From assembly GCF_004358205.1 (NCBI RefSeq), contig NZ_SMYO01000001.1, positions 186,001 through 250,000 of the forward strand: a stretch of 64,000 nucleotides of DNA. Direction: 5' to 3'. This document shows, in pieces, positions 48,093-57,105 of this stretch. This DNA comes from Bacillus salipaludis. Lineage in GTDB: Bacteria; Bacillota; Bacilli; Bacillales_B; DSM-18226. Position 1 is the first letter of the stretch. The number at the start of each line of letters is the position of its first letter. The notes below the pieces were generated by a model, which had not been told where the DNA came from, made no database searches, and was given only the letters and a program-made list of their open reading frames with translations. The position numbers and the translations under genes were made by a program.

Positions 48093-48116
48093 AAAAAGAA
48101 GGGGTCTCCCCCTTCT
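48093..48116 (-). terminator. Intrinsic terminator after fakA
   Basis: Minus-strand stem AGAAGGGG-GAGA-CCCCTTCT followed by TTTTATG. Confidence 0.88.
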
Positions 48117-48130
48117 ATTGTATCTGTTCC

Positions 48131-49813
48131 TTATTCAATTGAAAAGATAAAAGAATATAATGGCTGAGCACCGTAGTGAATCTCAATTTCCACGTCTGGA
48201 TACTGCCCTTTCACATATTCTGCAAGCATTTTCACTTCCGCTTCGGTTACATCTTCACCGTAAAGAATCGTCAGGATTTCTGAATCATCATCGAGCATTT
48301 TAACAAGCAGTTCTTCAGCCGCTTTAATTTTCCCTTTGTTTTTTACGATAATTTCCCCTTCGGCAATTCCCATGAAATCATCTTTTTCAATTTCTAAACC
48401 ATCAATTTGCGTATCACGGACGGCAAATGTAATTTGTCCCGTTTTCACATGCTGCATAGCATCCTGCATTGCCGTATTATTCGTCTCTGCATCTGTGGAA
48501 GGATTAAAAGCTAATAATGCTGCTAATCCTTGAGGGACCGTTTTAGACGGAATCACATAGATGTCTTCTTCTGTAATATCTGCAGCCTGCTGTGCAGCCA
48601 TAATAATATTTTTATTATTTGGTAATATATAGACCTTTTTTGCATTGACTTCCTTAACAGCTTTCACAATATCCTCGGTACTCGGGTTCATTGTCTGGCC
48701 GCCCTCAATTACTGCATTTGCTCCGATACTCTTGAATAATTCTGCAATACCGGAACCCATTGAAACTGTAACAATTCCAAATTCTGATTTTTCTTTTTGG
48801 ATGTTTTGTTTATCAGAAACCAGCGGGGTATGAGTTTCACCGACAATATTGGAATGCTGCTGCCGCATGTTTTCTATTTTCATATTGATAAGGCTTCCAT
48901 AACGTTGCCCGTAAGTTAAAACTTCTCCCGGCTTCTCAGAGTGGATATGCACTTTAACTAGTTCTTCGTCCGCAATGACGAGTAATGAATCTCCTAATTT
49001 GCTAAGATCCGTCCGAAACACTTCTTCTTTAAAGGGGTGTTTCACTGCCTTATCACTTTCAAATTTCACCATGAATTCGGTACAGTAGCCAAATACGATA
49101 TCTTCTGTATTGATATGACCTTGTATACTCTTATGATGTTCGGCATTAACCATCTCATCCATTGAAGGAAGAGCGGCAGGTGAATCCGGAAGCTTTTCTC
49201 CTTTTAGTTCTGCTAAGAATCCTTCATAGACAAATACTAACCCTTGACCACCACTATCAACCACTCCGACTTCCTTCAAAACAGGAAGTAAATCCGGTGT
49301 CCGTTTTAAAGAAGCTTTCGCCTCCTTTAAAACCTCCTCCATAATTGTGATTACATCATCAGTTTTTTGAGCGGCCTGAACTCCCTTTTTTGCGGAATCC
49401 TTTGCAACTGTTAGAATTGTCCCCTCAACTGGTTTCATAACTGCTTTATAAGCTGTTTCAACCCCGGATTCTAATGCTTGCGCAAAATCCTTGCCCGAAA
49501 TGTAGGGTTTAGTTTCAACCGCCTTGGCGAAACCACGGAATAATTGAGAAAGAATCACTCCTGAGTTCCCGCGTGCACCCATTAGTAATCCCTTTGAGAG
49601 AGCCACGCCTACCTTTCCAATATGTTCCTGAACATTATTTCTAACTTCCTTTGCCCCTGAGGTCATGGATAAGTTCATATTTGTACCGGTATCACCATCA
49701 GGCACGGGAAAAACGTTTAACGCATCAACCATTTTTGCATTTGCAGACAGGTGATTTGCTCCTTGTATCACCATTTCTGCAAAACGTTTTCCATCTAAAG
49801 CTGTTATTGACAC
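48131..49813 (-). CDS. fakA: DAK2-domain fatty acid kinase FakA (YloV)
   Basis: ATP-binding subunit of fatty acid kinase, which with a FakB partner phosphorylates exogenous fatty acids for PlsX/PlsY. 560 residues: N-terminal DhaL/DAK2 domain (about 9-200, VFPVPDGDTGTNMNLSM with metal-binding aspartates, GARGNSGVILSQLFRGF), middle domain and C-terminal FakB-binding domain. GTG start at 49813 with AAGGAGG. FakB is not in the window. Follows yloU by about 35 nt. Confidence 0.94.
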   Translation of the reverse strand: MSITALDGKRFAEMVIQGANHLSANAKMVDALNVFPVPDGDTGTNMNLSMTSGAKEVRNNVQEHIGKVGVALSKGLLMGARGNSGVILSQLFRGFAKAVETKPYISGKDFAQALESGVETAYKAVMKPVEGTILTVAKDSAKKGVQAAQKTDDVITIMEEVLKEAKASLKRTPDLLPVLKEVGVVDSGGQGLVFVYEGFLAELKGEKLPDSPAALPSMDEMVNAEHHKSIQGHINTEDIVFGYCTEFMVKFESDKAVKHPFKEEVFRTDLSKLGDSLLVIADEELVKVHIHSEKPGEVLTYGQRYGSLINMKIENMRQQHSNIVGETHTPLVSDKQNIQKEKSEFGIVTVSMGSGIAELFKSIGANAVIEGGQTMNPSTEDIVKAVKEVNAKKVYILPNNKNIIMAAQQAADITEEDIYVIPSKTVPQGLAALLAFNPSTDAETNNTAMQDAMQHVKTGQITFAVRDTQIDGLEIEKDDFMGIAEGEIIVKNKGKIKAAEELLVKMLDDDSEILTILYGEDVTEAEVKMLAEYVKGQYPDVEIEIHYGAQPLYSFIFSIE

Positions 49814-49848
49814 AAACCTTCCTCCTTACAGAGGTTCGTAACACGAAC

Positions 49849-50211
49849 TTATGGGTTCGTCACTCGAACTCCCTGAACGTAAATATTTACCGAGTCAACG
49901 GCAAGTCCAACAGTTTTATCGAGGGTGTATTTAACCTTTGATTGCACGTTGTGGGCAACCTCGGAAATTTTCGTTCCATAGCTGACAATTATATACATAT
50001 CAATATGTACTTCCTCATTATCTTGGCGAACAATAACTCCACGTGTAAAATTCTCTTTTCTTAATATTTCCGTAAGACCGTCTTTAATTTGATTTTTTGA
50101 AGCCATACCGACGATTCCATAACAATCGATTGCTGCTCCTCCAGCGATGGTAGCGATTACTTCATTTGAAATATCAATTTGTCCGAACTTTGTTTTTAAT
50201 TCAATGGACAT
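49849..50211 (-). CDS. yloU: Asp23/Gls24 family envelope stress protein YloU
   Basis: 120-residue Asp23-family protein (FGQIDISNEVIATIAGGAAIDCYGIVGMAS, then IVSYGTKISEVAHNVQSKVKYTLDKTVGLAVDSVNIYVQGV). The family is membrane-associated, connected with cell-envelope homeostasis, and commonly encoded before fakA. No signal peptide is visible. Divergent from rpmB. Confidence 0.93.
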   Translation of the reverse strand: MSIELKTKFGQIDISNEVIATIAGGAAIDCYGIVGMASKNQIKDGLTEILRKENFTRGVIVRQDNEEVHIDMYIIVSYGTKISEVAHNVQSKVKYTLDKTVGLAVDSVNIYVQGVRVTNP

Positions 50212-50500
50212 GAATCGTTCCCCCTTTTGGAAATTGCTCCTTGACTACAGTCATTTTACTATAGTCGCTAGAATAATTAAAGTCATTCCTCATATTATGA
50301 GCTTTTAATAACAATGGATGTCAAGGAATTTTTCTTGAAACCTTTCCTAACAAGTATTGCAATCGTACGGGTTGTATGATAAATTATTAAGGTATCTTTA
50401 GGCTAGAAAATATGGCACGTCCATTTTTCTATATCCAGATGGAAGCATCTGAATATGTAAATGCTGTATAAAGCTTTTGGTGTTAAGGAGGGAAATCATT
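50212..50500. other. Divergent yloU-rpmB intergenic region
   Basis: No gene. It contains the inverted repeat GACTACAGT / ACTATAGTC (50243-50266, one mismatch) in the yloU leader, a TTGACA on the minus strand (about 50323) with a CATAAT 19 nt downstream, and in the rpmB leader the hairpin CAGATG-GAAG-CATCTG flanked by ATAT (50431-50456). Confidence 0.5.
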
Positions 50501-50689
50501 ATGCCACGTAAATGTGTTGTAACTGGAAAGAAAACCACGACTGGTAACGCACGTTCTCACGCTATGAACGCTAACAAGCGTACATGGGGTGCTAACTTAC
50601 AAAAAGTACGTATCCTTGTTGACGGAAAGCCTAAGCGTGTTTGGGTTTCTGCAAGAGCGTTAAGATCTGGTAAAGTAGAACGCGTTTAA
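50501..50689 (+). CDS. rpmB: 50S ribosomal protein L28
   Basis: Large-subunit protein of 62 residues and the only plus-strand gene in the window. ATG at 50501 with AAGGAGGG 8 nt upstream; opens [38 protein letters not shown]. An in-frame GTG at 50477 is not supported. Codons are ribosomal-protein-like. Only one CxxC-type cysteine (Cys5) remains, so it is the zinc-free form. Convergent with spoVM across two back-to-back terminators. Confidence 0.98.
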   Translation: MPRKCVVTGKKTTTGNARSHAMNANKRTWGANLQKVRILVDGKPKRVWVSARALRSGKVERV

Positions 50690-50702
50690 TAATGTTTTGA
50701 TT

Positions 50703-50733
50703 GGGCATCCATTTAGGATGCCTTTTCTTTTTT
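50703..50733 (+). terminator. Intrinsic terminator after rpmB
   Basis: Plus-strand stem GGCATCC-ATTTA-GGATGCC followed by TTTTCTTTTTT. Confidence 0.9.
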
Positions 50734-50755
50734 AAAAATTTTCATACTTCCTTAA

Positions 50756-50782
50756 AACAAAAAGCACCCGTAAACGGGCGCT
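50756..50782 (-). terminator. Intrinsic terminator after spoVM
   Basis: Minus-strand stem AGCGCCCG-TTTA-CGGGTGCT followed by TTTTGTTTT, 18 nt after the spoVM stop. Confidence 0.88.
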
Positions 50783-50799
50783 GAAAATTATAAATATCT

Positions 50800-50883
50800 C
50801 TATTCTTTTTTGTTAAAAGCCCCTATCATGGCTCGGACAAGTCCACCTAAAAATTTCGGCAGTTTAATGGTATAGAATTTCAT
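50800..50883 (-). CDS. spoVM: Stage V sporulation protein M (27 aa)
   Basis: Amphipathic peptide that recognises the convex forespore membrane and anchors SpoIVA for coat assembly. 27 residues, MKFYTIKLPKFLGGLVRAMI then GAFNKKE, against 26 in B. subtilis. Pro9, needed for membrane-curvature recognition in the known protein, is conserved. Start ATG at 50883 with GGAGGGA 6 nt upstream; ends TAG and is followed by a terminator. Position between rpmB and thiN is canonical. It marks the organism as an endospore former. Confidence 0.97.
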   Translation of the reverse strand: MKFYTIKLPKFLGGLVRAMIGAFNKKE

Positions 50884-50966
50884 ATTGTCCCTCCTCAACG
50901 TCATCCACATCTCTTTTTTTCAAAAGCCCTTACCATATTATTCAATCGAATGAAATCAGTACCATC

Positions 50967-51614
50967 TTAATCATGACTTCTTATGATTATTAATATGCCT
51001 TCAGTAAATGAAAAAGTACCATATTCACTATTAAGTTCATTACTAATACATAGTGTGGACCCGAGGGAAATATGACGATTTTTTAATGGATATTTAAAGC
51101 CTTCAAGGGTAAGGTTTTCAACGTTTGGAGTAGCAGGAATAAACGAAATGTATTTTTTATCGGATCTTTTTTCAATTTGAAAGCTTCCCGGCCCCTTTAC
51201 CCAAACCTCATTGAGTCGATCAATTATGTAAACAGATGTCTGATTTTTCTGTAATAAAGAGTGGAGTAATAATTGGACATTGGCAAATAAATGATCAAGC
51301 CTGCCCCCGGTTGCTCCAAATAGTCGGATTTTAACTGGGTTTTGTTTTAAAGCCCAGTCCAACGCCAGTTCCATATCTGTTTCATTTTTTTCCGGTTTAA
51401 ACCGATTTAGATGATTTACTTTACTTTCGATAAAAACCAGTTCTTCGGGTGTAACCGAATCAAAGTCGCCAAAAGCAATTTCAGGAGTAATGTTTCGTTT
51501 TAATAGTTGATAAACTCCACGATCCACTCCTACCCATACCACATCTGATTCTGAAAAAAGGGCTAATTCGGGGAGTTCCTCTTCAGGGCCTCCAGCCAGG
51601 ATATTGATAATCAT
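50967..51614 (-). CDS. thiN: Thiamine pyrophosphokinase
   Basis: Transfers pyrophosphate from ATP to thiamine to give TPP. 215 residues: N-terminal catalytic domain with GVDRGVYQLLKRNITPEIAFGDFDSV (about 33-58), ETDMELALDWAL and LFGATGGRLDHLFANVQLL, and a C-terminal thiamine-binding beta domain (about 130-215). Downstream of rpe but separated by a terminator. No TPP riboswitch is visible. Confidence 0.95.
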   Translation of the reverse strand: MIINILAGGPEEELPELALFSESDVVWVGVDRGVYQLLKRNITPEIAFGDFDSVTPEELVFIESKVNHLNRFKPEKNETDMELALDWALKQNPVKIRLFGATGGRLDHLFANVQLLLHSLLQKNQTSVYIIDRLNEVWVKGPGSFQIEKRSDKKYISFIPATPNVENLTLEGFKYPLKNRHISLGSTLCISNELNSEYGTFSFTEGILIIIRSHD

Positions 51615-51637
51615 ACAAACAACCTTCTTTCCGGAAG

Positions 51638-51660
51638 CAAAAAGCCAGCTTTCGCCGGCT
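51638..51660 (-). terminator. Terminator between rpe and thiN
   Basis: Minus-strand stem AGCCGGC-GAAA-GCTGGCT with a GNRA loop followed by TTTTGC, about 24 nt before thiN. Confidence 0.75.
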
Positions 51661-51670
51661 TCTCTCCTTA

Positions 51671-52315
51671 CTAACCTCTAATTCTTGATATTGCTCTTGC
51701 ATAGTCATCTTCATTATAGACCGCTGACCCTGCAACAAGGACATTTGCTCCTGCTTCAATGCAAAGTTTAGCGGTTTCAGGGTTTACTCCGCCATCAATT
51801 TCAATTTCAAGCTCCTGACCCTTATGCTCCGCTAGTTCTTTTACCTTTTTTATTTTAGGCAGAACCTCAGGAATAAATTTTTGCCCCCCAAAACCAGGGT
51901 TAACGGACATTAATAATACCATATCAACATCTGCAATAATATGCTGTATCGTCTCCACAGGAGTCGCTGGATTTAAAACAACCCCAGCTTTAACCCCTAA
52001 AGATTTGATATGATGGATGGTACGATGGAGATGACGGCAAGCCTCTACATGCACGGTGATAATATCTGCTCCCGCCTTTACAAATGTTTCGATATATTGG
52101 TCGGGATTTTCAATCATTAAATGGACATCAAGCGGCAGTTTTGTAACGGGACGAATTGCTTCAACAATTAAAGGACCAATCGTGATATTTGGCACGAAAT
52201 GTCCGTCCATGACATCAACATGAATATAATCCGCTCCAGCTTTTTCTACCGCCAAAATTTCTTCTCCCAATTTAGAAAAATCCGCTGAAAGGATTGAAGG
52301 TGCAATTTTTACCAT
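51671..52315 (-). CDS. rpe: Ribulose-phosphate 3-epimerase
   Basis: Pentose-phosphate epimerase (ribulose-5-P to xylulose-5-P), a metal-dependent TIM barrel. 214 residues: [35 protein letters not shown] with metal-binding His and Asp, [17 protein letters not shown] and the phosphate site [15 protein letters not shown]. Starts 2 nt after rsgA; the cluster prpC-prkC-rsgA-rpe-thiN is standard. Confidence 0.97.
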   Translation of the reverse strand: MVKIAPSILSADFSKLGEEILAVEKAGADYIHVDVMDGHFVPNITIGPLIVEAIRPVTKLPLDVHLMIENPDQYIETFVKAGADIITVHVEACRHLHRTIHHIKSLGVKAGVVLNPATPVETIQHIIADVDMVLLMSVNPGFGGQKFIPEVLPKIKKVKELAEHKGQELEIEIDGGVNPETAKLCIEAGANVLVAGSAVYNEDDYARAISRIRG

Positions 52316-52317
52316 GG

Positions 52318-53199
52318 TTAGTACCTCGGCTTTCTCTCTTTAATTTCCTTTAGAAAATCCAAATAATGTTCATAACGATAGGTTGGAATTTCTCCTAAAT
52401 CTACCCCGGCTTTCACCCCGCACTTTGGCTCACTTACATGAAGGCAGCCGCGAAATTTACAATTTTCACTCGCCTTTGCTATTTCGGGAAAACAAAAAGT
52501 CAAATCCTCAGCCTCTATATTGGTAAACTCCAATGAACTGAAACCAGGAGTATCAGCTATCAGCCCATTGCCGATTTTAATTAACTCAACATGCCTTGTT
52601 GTGTGCTTTCCCCTGCCAAGATGTGTTGAAATATCATTGGTTTTTAATTCGAGGTCTGGCCGCAGGACATTTAATAAGGATGATTTTCCTACACCCGATT
52701 GGCCGGCAAAAACAGATATTTTATTCTCAACATGCGGGTTTAGCCGTTCAATCCCCGTCTCTGTTTCCGATGAAGTAAGGATGACTTCATAGCCGGCCTT
52801 TTGATACTGCTCCGCATATTCCGAAATGGTTTGTAATTCTTCCTCTGTTGTAAGGTCCATTTTCGAAATACAAATAAGCGGCTGAATATGATTAAATTCA
52901 ACCAGGACAAGAAAACGGTCTAATAAAGCTGTGCTAAAGTCTGGTTCAACCGCTGAAAAAACAAGAATAGCCTGATCTACATTTGCAATGGGCGGACGAA
53001 TTAACTCATTTTTCCTTTGCTTTACCTCAAGGATATATCCTTCTAGATCATTTTCGGCTTGAAAAATGACTTCATCGCCAACCAAAGGGGTAATCTTATT
53101 TTTGCGAAAAACCCCTCTTCCGCGGCATTGAATTAGTTCTTCATTGTGAAGAACATAATAAAAACCACTTAATGCTTTGACAATTTTGCCTTCTGGCAT
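52318..53199 (-). CDS. rsgA: Small-ribosomal-subunit biogenesis GTPase RsgA
   Basis: Circularly permuted GTPase for 30S maturation. OB domain (about 1-65), G4 ISKMDL (about 113-118) before G1 [14 protein letters not shown] (about 164-177), G3 DTPGFSS, and a zinc domain with [17 protein letters not shown]. 293 residues, full length. Encoded next to the PrkC kinase, which is known to phosphorylate it in B. subtilis. Confidence 0.97.
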   Translation of the reverse strand: MPEGKIVKALSGFYYVLHNEELIQCRGRGVFRKNKITPLVGDEVIFQAENDLEGYILEVKQRKNELIRPPIANVDQAILVFSAVEPDFSTALLDRFLVLVEFNHIQPLICISKMDLTTEEELQTISEYAEQYQKAGYEVILTSSETETGIERLNPHVENKISVFAGQSGVGKSSLLNVLRPDLELKTNDISTHLGRGKHTTRHVELIKIGNGLIADTPGFSSLEFTNIEAEDLTFCFPEIAKASENCKFRGCLHVSEPKCGVKAGVDLGEIPTYRYEHYLDFLKEIKERKPRY

Positions 53200-53274
53200 A
53201 GCAACACTCCTTGCCTGTTCCTTACTTGTTCATATTAATGATTTTATAATCATGATTTATTCAAGTTACTCAGC

Positions 53275-55248
53275 TTATTGTTCCTCATCATCAGAGTATT
53301 TCCTATTTTCATCAATAATTACTTGGTTATCACGAATCACTTTATACCCTGCTTTTTTACCATAAGGAATTTCTAATTCAATCATTTTTTTTGTATCCTG
53401 GGTAATGGCAAAACTTTCAGCCGGTTCTGTCATACTATGATTCATATCTTCAATATAGATTCGAATCTCCTGTGGTGTACCCGGTGTTGCAGGTTCATAT
53501 GGGATGTTCAATTCAATTGGAACATTCTTAGGCGGTTTTTCCTCTTGCCCCTTAGAGATAACGACAGAAATATGATCACCCTTCTGTAATTGTGCCCCTG
53601 GATCAGGCGATTGAGAAATAACCATACCTTCCGGGATCTTGTCATCATATCGTTCTTCCGAGGTATCAATGTCAAATCCTGACTCATCCGCATAGTCCTC
53701 TGCCGCTTTTTTTGTATATTGCCTCAAGTCTTTTAAAGTAATTCTCTCCGGTCCCTTACTTACCTCAAACTGCAGGACTGTTTCCTCAGGTACAATATTT
53801 TCTCCGCTACCGGGATTTTGGTTGATAATGGTCCCGGGGTCACTATCCGAATAAACTTCAGTTTTAAGGATATCTTTAAAGTTTTTACTTTCTAAAAATT
53901 GAACGACATCATTATATAGGCGCCCAGTATAATCAGACAGTTCATATTTTTCTTTTCCTGAACTAATATAAATCGTAACTTTTTGATTTTCTTTTACCGT
54001 ATTTCCAGCCTCCGGGTCTGTTTTTATGACATGCCCTTCCACTACTTTTTCATCGGTTATTTCTATTTTTTCACCTGCTTGAAGACCTTCTAACTTAAGC
54101 TTTGAAACTGCATCATTAACATTCATTCCGCTAACATCCGGGATTTTAATATCTTTTGTAGATAATAGGCCTGGTAAAACTAAAAAAGAAAAAAGTCCAA
54201 GAAGTGCAAGTATAATAAAAGTAGAAATTAAGATAATCGGCCATTTTTTACGTTTCTTTTTGTCATTTCCAATTTTTACAGGTTCATTCGGTTTAATGGT
54301 ATTTTTATCGGTATTATGGACTAATGTTTCATCAAGATTTTGATAAGGACGATCATTTGTAATGACCGGTATCGCCTTCGTTGCTTCCTCATCAATGGGG
54401 ACAACAAATTTTCGCTCATTCATTCTTTCCGGGTTTAAAGCGGTTCTTAGATCCTCCTCCATTTCTTCTACACTGTTATAGCGGTGGAAAGGATCCTTTG
54501 CTGTTGCTTTTAAAACAATATTTTCAACACTTTGAGGGATGTTTGCATACCATCTGCGAACCGAAGGAGTTTCCGATTGAAGATGCTTCAAAGCAATTGA
54601 AACAGCCGACTCACCCGAAAATGGCAGTCTTCCAGTTAATAATTCAAACATCACAATACCAAGTGAATAAATATCTGATTTCCGGTTCGCCATGCCGCCT
54701 CTAGCCTGTTCCGGTGATAAATAATGAACAGAACCTAAAACAGAGTTTGTTTGCGTAATACTGGTAGCACTTAACGCCATCGCAATCCCAAAATCTGTGA
54801 TTTTTACATTCCCATTTCGATCAATTAAAATATTATGTGGTTTAATATCCCGGTGAATAATATGATTTTGATGGGCATGGGAAATTGCCGAGGTCAATTG
54901 TTTCATGATATCAATTGCCTCTTCCATATGAAGTGCTGACCGTCCCTGTATGTATTGCTTTAATGTTTGGCCATCTACATATTCCATGACTATATAATAA
55001 ATGGAATCTTCTTCACCTACATCGTAAATACTAACGATATTGGGATGGACTAGACTGGTTGCGGATTGGGCTTCTCGATGAAATCGACGAATAAATTCCT
55101 CATCATTGGCAAAATCAAGACGCAGGATTTTGACTGCAACATCGCGATCTAAAATCATATCATGCGCTAAATAAACATTTGCCATTCCACCTCCGCCGAT
55201 CATTTCAAGGATCTTATAGCGGCCGCTTATTCTTTTCCCAATAATCAT
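53275..55248 (-). CDS. prkC: PASTA-domain serine/threonine kinase PrkC
   Basis: Membrane Hanks-type kinase that senses muropeptides and lipid II. 657 residues: cytosolic kinase domain (about 10-270) with GGGGMANVYLAHD, Lys in VAVKILR, HRDIKPHNIL and DFGIAMALS; juxtamembrane basic stretch; one membrane segment (about 335-357, WPIILISTFIILALLGLFSFLVL); three extracellular PASTA repeats (about 365-575) and a C-terminal domain. Starts 6 nt after its phosphatase prpC. Confidence 0.97.
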   Translation of the reverse strand: MIIGKRISGRYKILEMIGGGGMANVYLAHDMILDRDVAVKILRLDFANDEEFIRRFHREAQSATSLVHPNIVSIYDVGEEDSIYYIVMEYVDGQTLKQYIQGRSALHMEEAIDIMKQLTSAISHAHQNHIIHRDIKPHNILIDRNGNVKITDFGIAMALSATSITQTNSVLGSVHYLSPEQARGGMANRKSDIYSLGIVMFELLTGRLPFSGESAVSIALKHLQSETPSVRRWYANIPQSVENIVLKATAKDPFHRYNSVEEMEEDLRTALNPERMNERKFVVPIDEEATKAIPVITNDRPYQNLDETLVHNTDKNTIKPNEPVKIGNDKKKRKKWPIILISTFIILALLGLFSFLVLPGLLSTKDIKIPDVSGMNVNDAVSKLKLEGLQAGEKIEITDEKVVEGHVIKTDPEAGNTVKENQKVTIYISSGKEKYELSDYTGRLYNDVVQFLESKNFKDILKTEVYSDSDPGTIINQNPGSGENIVPEETVLQFEVSKGPERITLKDLRQYTKKAAEDYADESGFDIDTSEERYDDKIPEGMVISQSPDPGAQLQKGDHISVVISKGQEEKPPKNVPIELNIPYEPATPGTPQEIRIYIEDMNHSMTEPAESFAITQDTKKMIELEIPYGKKAGYKVIRDNQVIIDENRKYSDDEEQ

Positions 55249-55254
55249 TTATTT

Positions 55255-56004
55255 TCACCCTCTTTCATTCTCATCATCGAACGCTACTATGATTAGGGTG
55301 ATATTATCTTCGCCGCCATTATCATTGGCTATTTTAATAAGTGTTTCTGCTTTTTCCTCTAGAATTTCTTCATTTTGGAGAATTTGAATCATTTCCTGTT
55401 CTTTTACTTTATTTGACAGACCATCTGAGCATAAAAGAAGGAAATCACCTTCCTCAAACATGATTGTTTTGAAATCAATTTTTATCTCCTGCTCTGTTCC
55501 TAAAGCCCTAAGGATTACGTTCTTTCTTGGGTGATGTTCTGCATCTTCTTTTGAAATCTGCCCAGAGCGGACCAATTCATTTACTAGTGTATGATCCTCT
55601 GTCAACTGTTGAAATCCGCTCTCATTTAAAATATACGACCTGCTGTCTCCGACGTGTGCAACGGATGTAAAACGATCTGTCGCAATAATTGCCTCGATGG
55701 TCGTTCCCATCCCCTCACACTCCGGATTATTTTTTGAATGCTCAAACAACAGCTTATTCACTTGATTAATATGCGTTTTAAGCCACTCTTCGGCCTGATC
55801 CGCTGTTTGTAATCCTTCTGCTTGCTCCCATAAATCCTTTAGGTGCCGAACGGTCATTTCACTGGCTATATCACCAGCCAAGTGGCCGCCCATCCCATCT
55901 GCTACAATCGCAAGAAAGTGCCCATCCTTATTTTGAAAAACGCCGCCATTATCTTCATTATTTTGACGAACTCTACCTTGATCGGTTTTAAAAAAAGCTT
56001 TCAC
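55255..56004 (-). CDS. prpC: PP2C-type protein phosphatase PrpC
   Basis: Mn-dependent Ser/Thr phosphatase opposing PrkC. 249 residues with RQNNEDNGGVF, DGMGGHLAGDIAS (about 37-49), the VAHVGDSRSYIL and LCSDGLSNKV motifs, and C-terminal NGGEDNITLI. Starts with GTG at 56004; its AGGTGA ribosome-binding site overlaps the end of rlmN. Confidence 0.97.
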   Translation of the reverse strand: MKAFFKTDQGRVRQNNEDNGGVFQNKDGHFLAIVADGMGGHLAGDIASEMTVRHLKDLWEQAEGLQTADQAEEWLKTHINQVNKLLFEHSKNNPECEGMGTTIEAIIATDRFTSVAHVGDSRSYILNESGFQQLTEDHTLVNELVRSGQISKEDAEHHPRKNVILRALGTEQEIKIDFKTIMFEEGDFLLLCSDGLSNKVKEQEMIQILQNEEILEEKAETLIKIANDNGGEDNITLIIVAFDDENERG

Positions 56005-56010
56005 TTATCT

Positions 56011-57102
56011 TCACCTCGTCTCCTCTTTCCGCTCCTTTGCACGAAGTTGTCCACATGCTGCATCAATATCATGACCGTGCTCTCGGCGAATTGTAACATT
56101 TATTCCACGCTTTTTAAGCGTTTTTTCAAAGGCAAAAATTTGATTTTTTGGAGTACGGACATAATCACGTTCCGGAACATAGTTAACAGGGATAAGATTT
56201 ACATGGCATTTAATCCCCTTTAACAATGAAGCAAGTTCTTCAGCATGTTCTACAGAATCATTGACACTGCCAAAAAGTCCGTATTCAAAGCTGATCCGTC
56301 TTCCCGTCTTATCGATATAATACCGTACCGCTTTCATTAAGTCATCAAGTTTATATGCTTTATTGATTGGCATTAATCTCGATCTTAATTCAGTATTTGG
56401 GGCATGCAGGGAAATAGCAAAATTAATCTGCATATCTTCATCAGCAAATTGATAAATTTTCGGAATAATTCCGCTAGTGGAAACGGTAATGTGACGTGCA
56501 CCAATATTCAAACCTTTATCATGATTAATGATTTTAAGGAAGGAAAGCATGTTATCATAATTATCAAACGGTTCTCCAATCCCCATAATCACAACCGAAC
56601 TTACTCTTTCATCTGTTTCATCAAGTGCCTGCTGCACATTTACAACCTGCGCAACGATCTCTCCTGCTTCTAAATGTCTTTTTAACCCGCCAAGCGTCGA
56701 TGCACAAAAGGTACAGCCGATTCGGCATCCTACCTGTGTGGTAACGCAAACCGAGTTCCCGTAGTCATGCCGCATGAGCACTGTTTCGATGGAATAGCCA
56801 TCATGCAGTTCAAATAAAAATTTAATCGTGCCATCAGATGATGTTTGTTGAATAACGGTTTTTAATGTGGTGACAACAAAATGATGTTCGAGTTTTTCCC
56901 TCAGATCTATTGATAAATTACTCATCTCTTCAAACGAGGTAATTCGTTTTTTATATAACCAATCAAAGATTTGCTCTGCTCGAAATGGCTTTTCTCCGTT
57001 TTCTGAGAGCCATTCCTTTAATTCATGGAGCTGCAAAGAATAAATAGATGTTTTTTTGTTGTCCAATGTTGTTTGAGTCTTAGTTGTTTTTAGTTGTTCC
57101 AA
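56011..57102 (-). CDS. rlmN: Dual-specificity RNA methyltransferase RlmN
   Basis: Radical-SAM enzyme making m2A2503 in 23S rRNA and m2A37 in some tRNAs. 363 residues; N-terminal HhH-like domain ([14 protein letters not shown]), the CxxxCxxC cluster CRIGCTFC (about 125-132), [11 protein letters not shown], and the C-terminal catalytic cysteine in [12 protein letters not shown]. The TTG start at 57102 follows GAAGGGG. Located between rsmB and prpC. Confidence 0.97.
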   Translation of the reverse strand: MEQLKTTKTQTTLDNKKTSIYSLQLHELKEWLSENGEKPFRAEQIFDWLYKKRITSFEEMSNLSIDLREKLEHHFVVTTLKTVIQQTSSDGTIKFLFELHDGYSIETVLMRHDYGNSVCVTTQVGCRIGCTFCASTLGGLKRHLEAGEIVAQVVNVQQALDETDERVSSVVIMGIGEPFDNYDNMLSFLKIINHDKGLNIGARHITVSTSGIIPKIYQFADEDMQINFAISLHAPNTELRSRLMPINKAYKLDDLMKAVRYYIDKTGRRISFEYGLFGSVNDSVEHAEELASLLKGIKCHVNLIPVNYVPERDYVRTPKNQIFAFEKTLKKRGINVTIRREHGHDIDAACGQLRAKERKEETR

Positions 57103-57105
57103 CGG

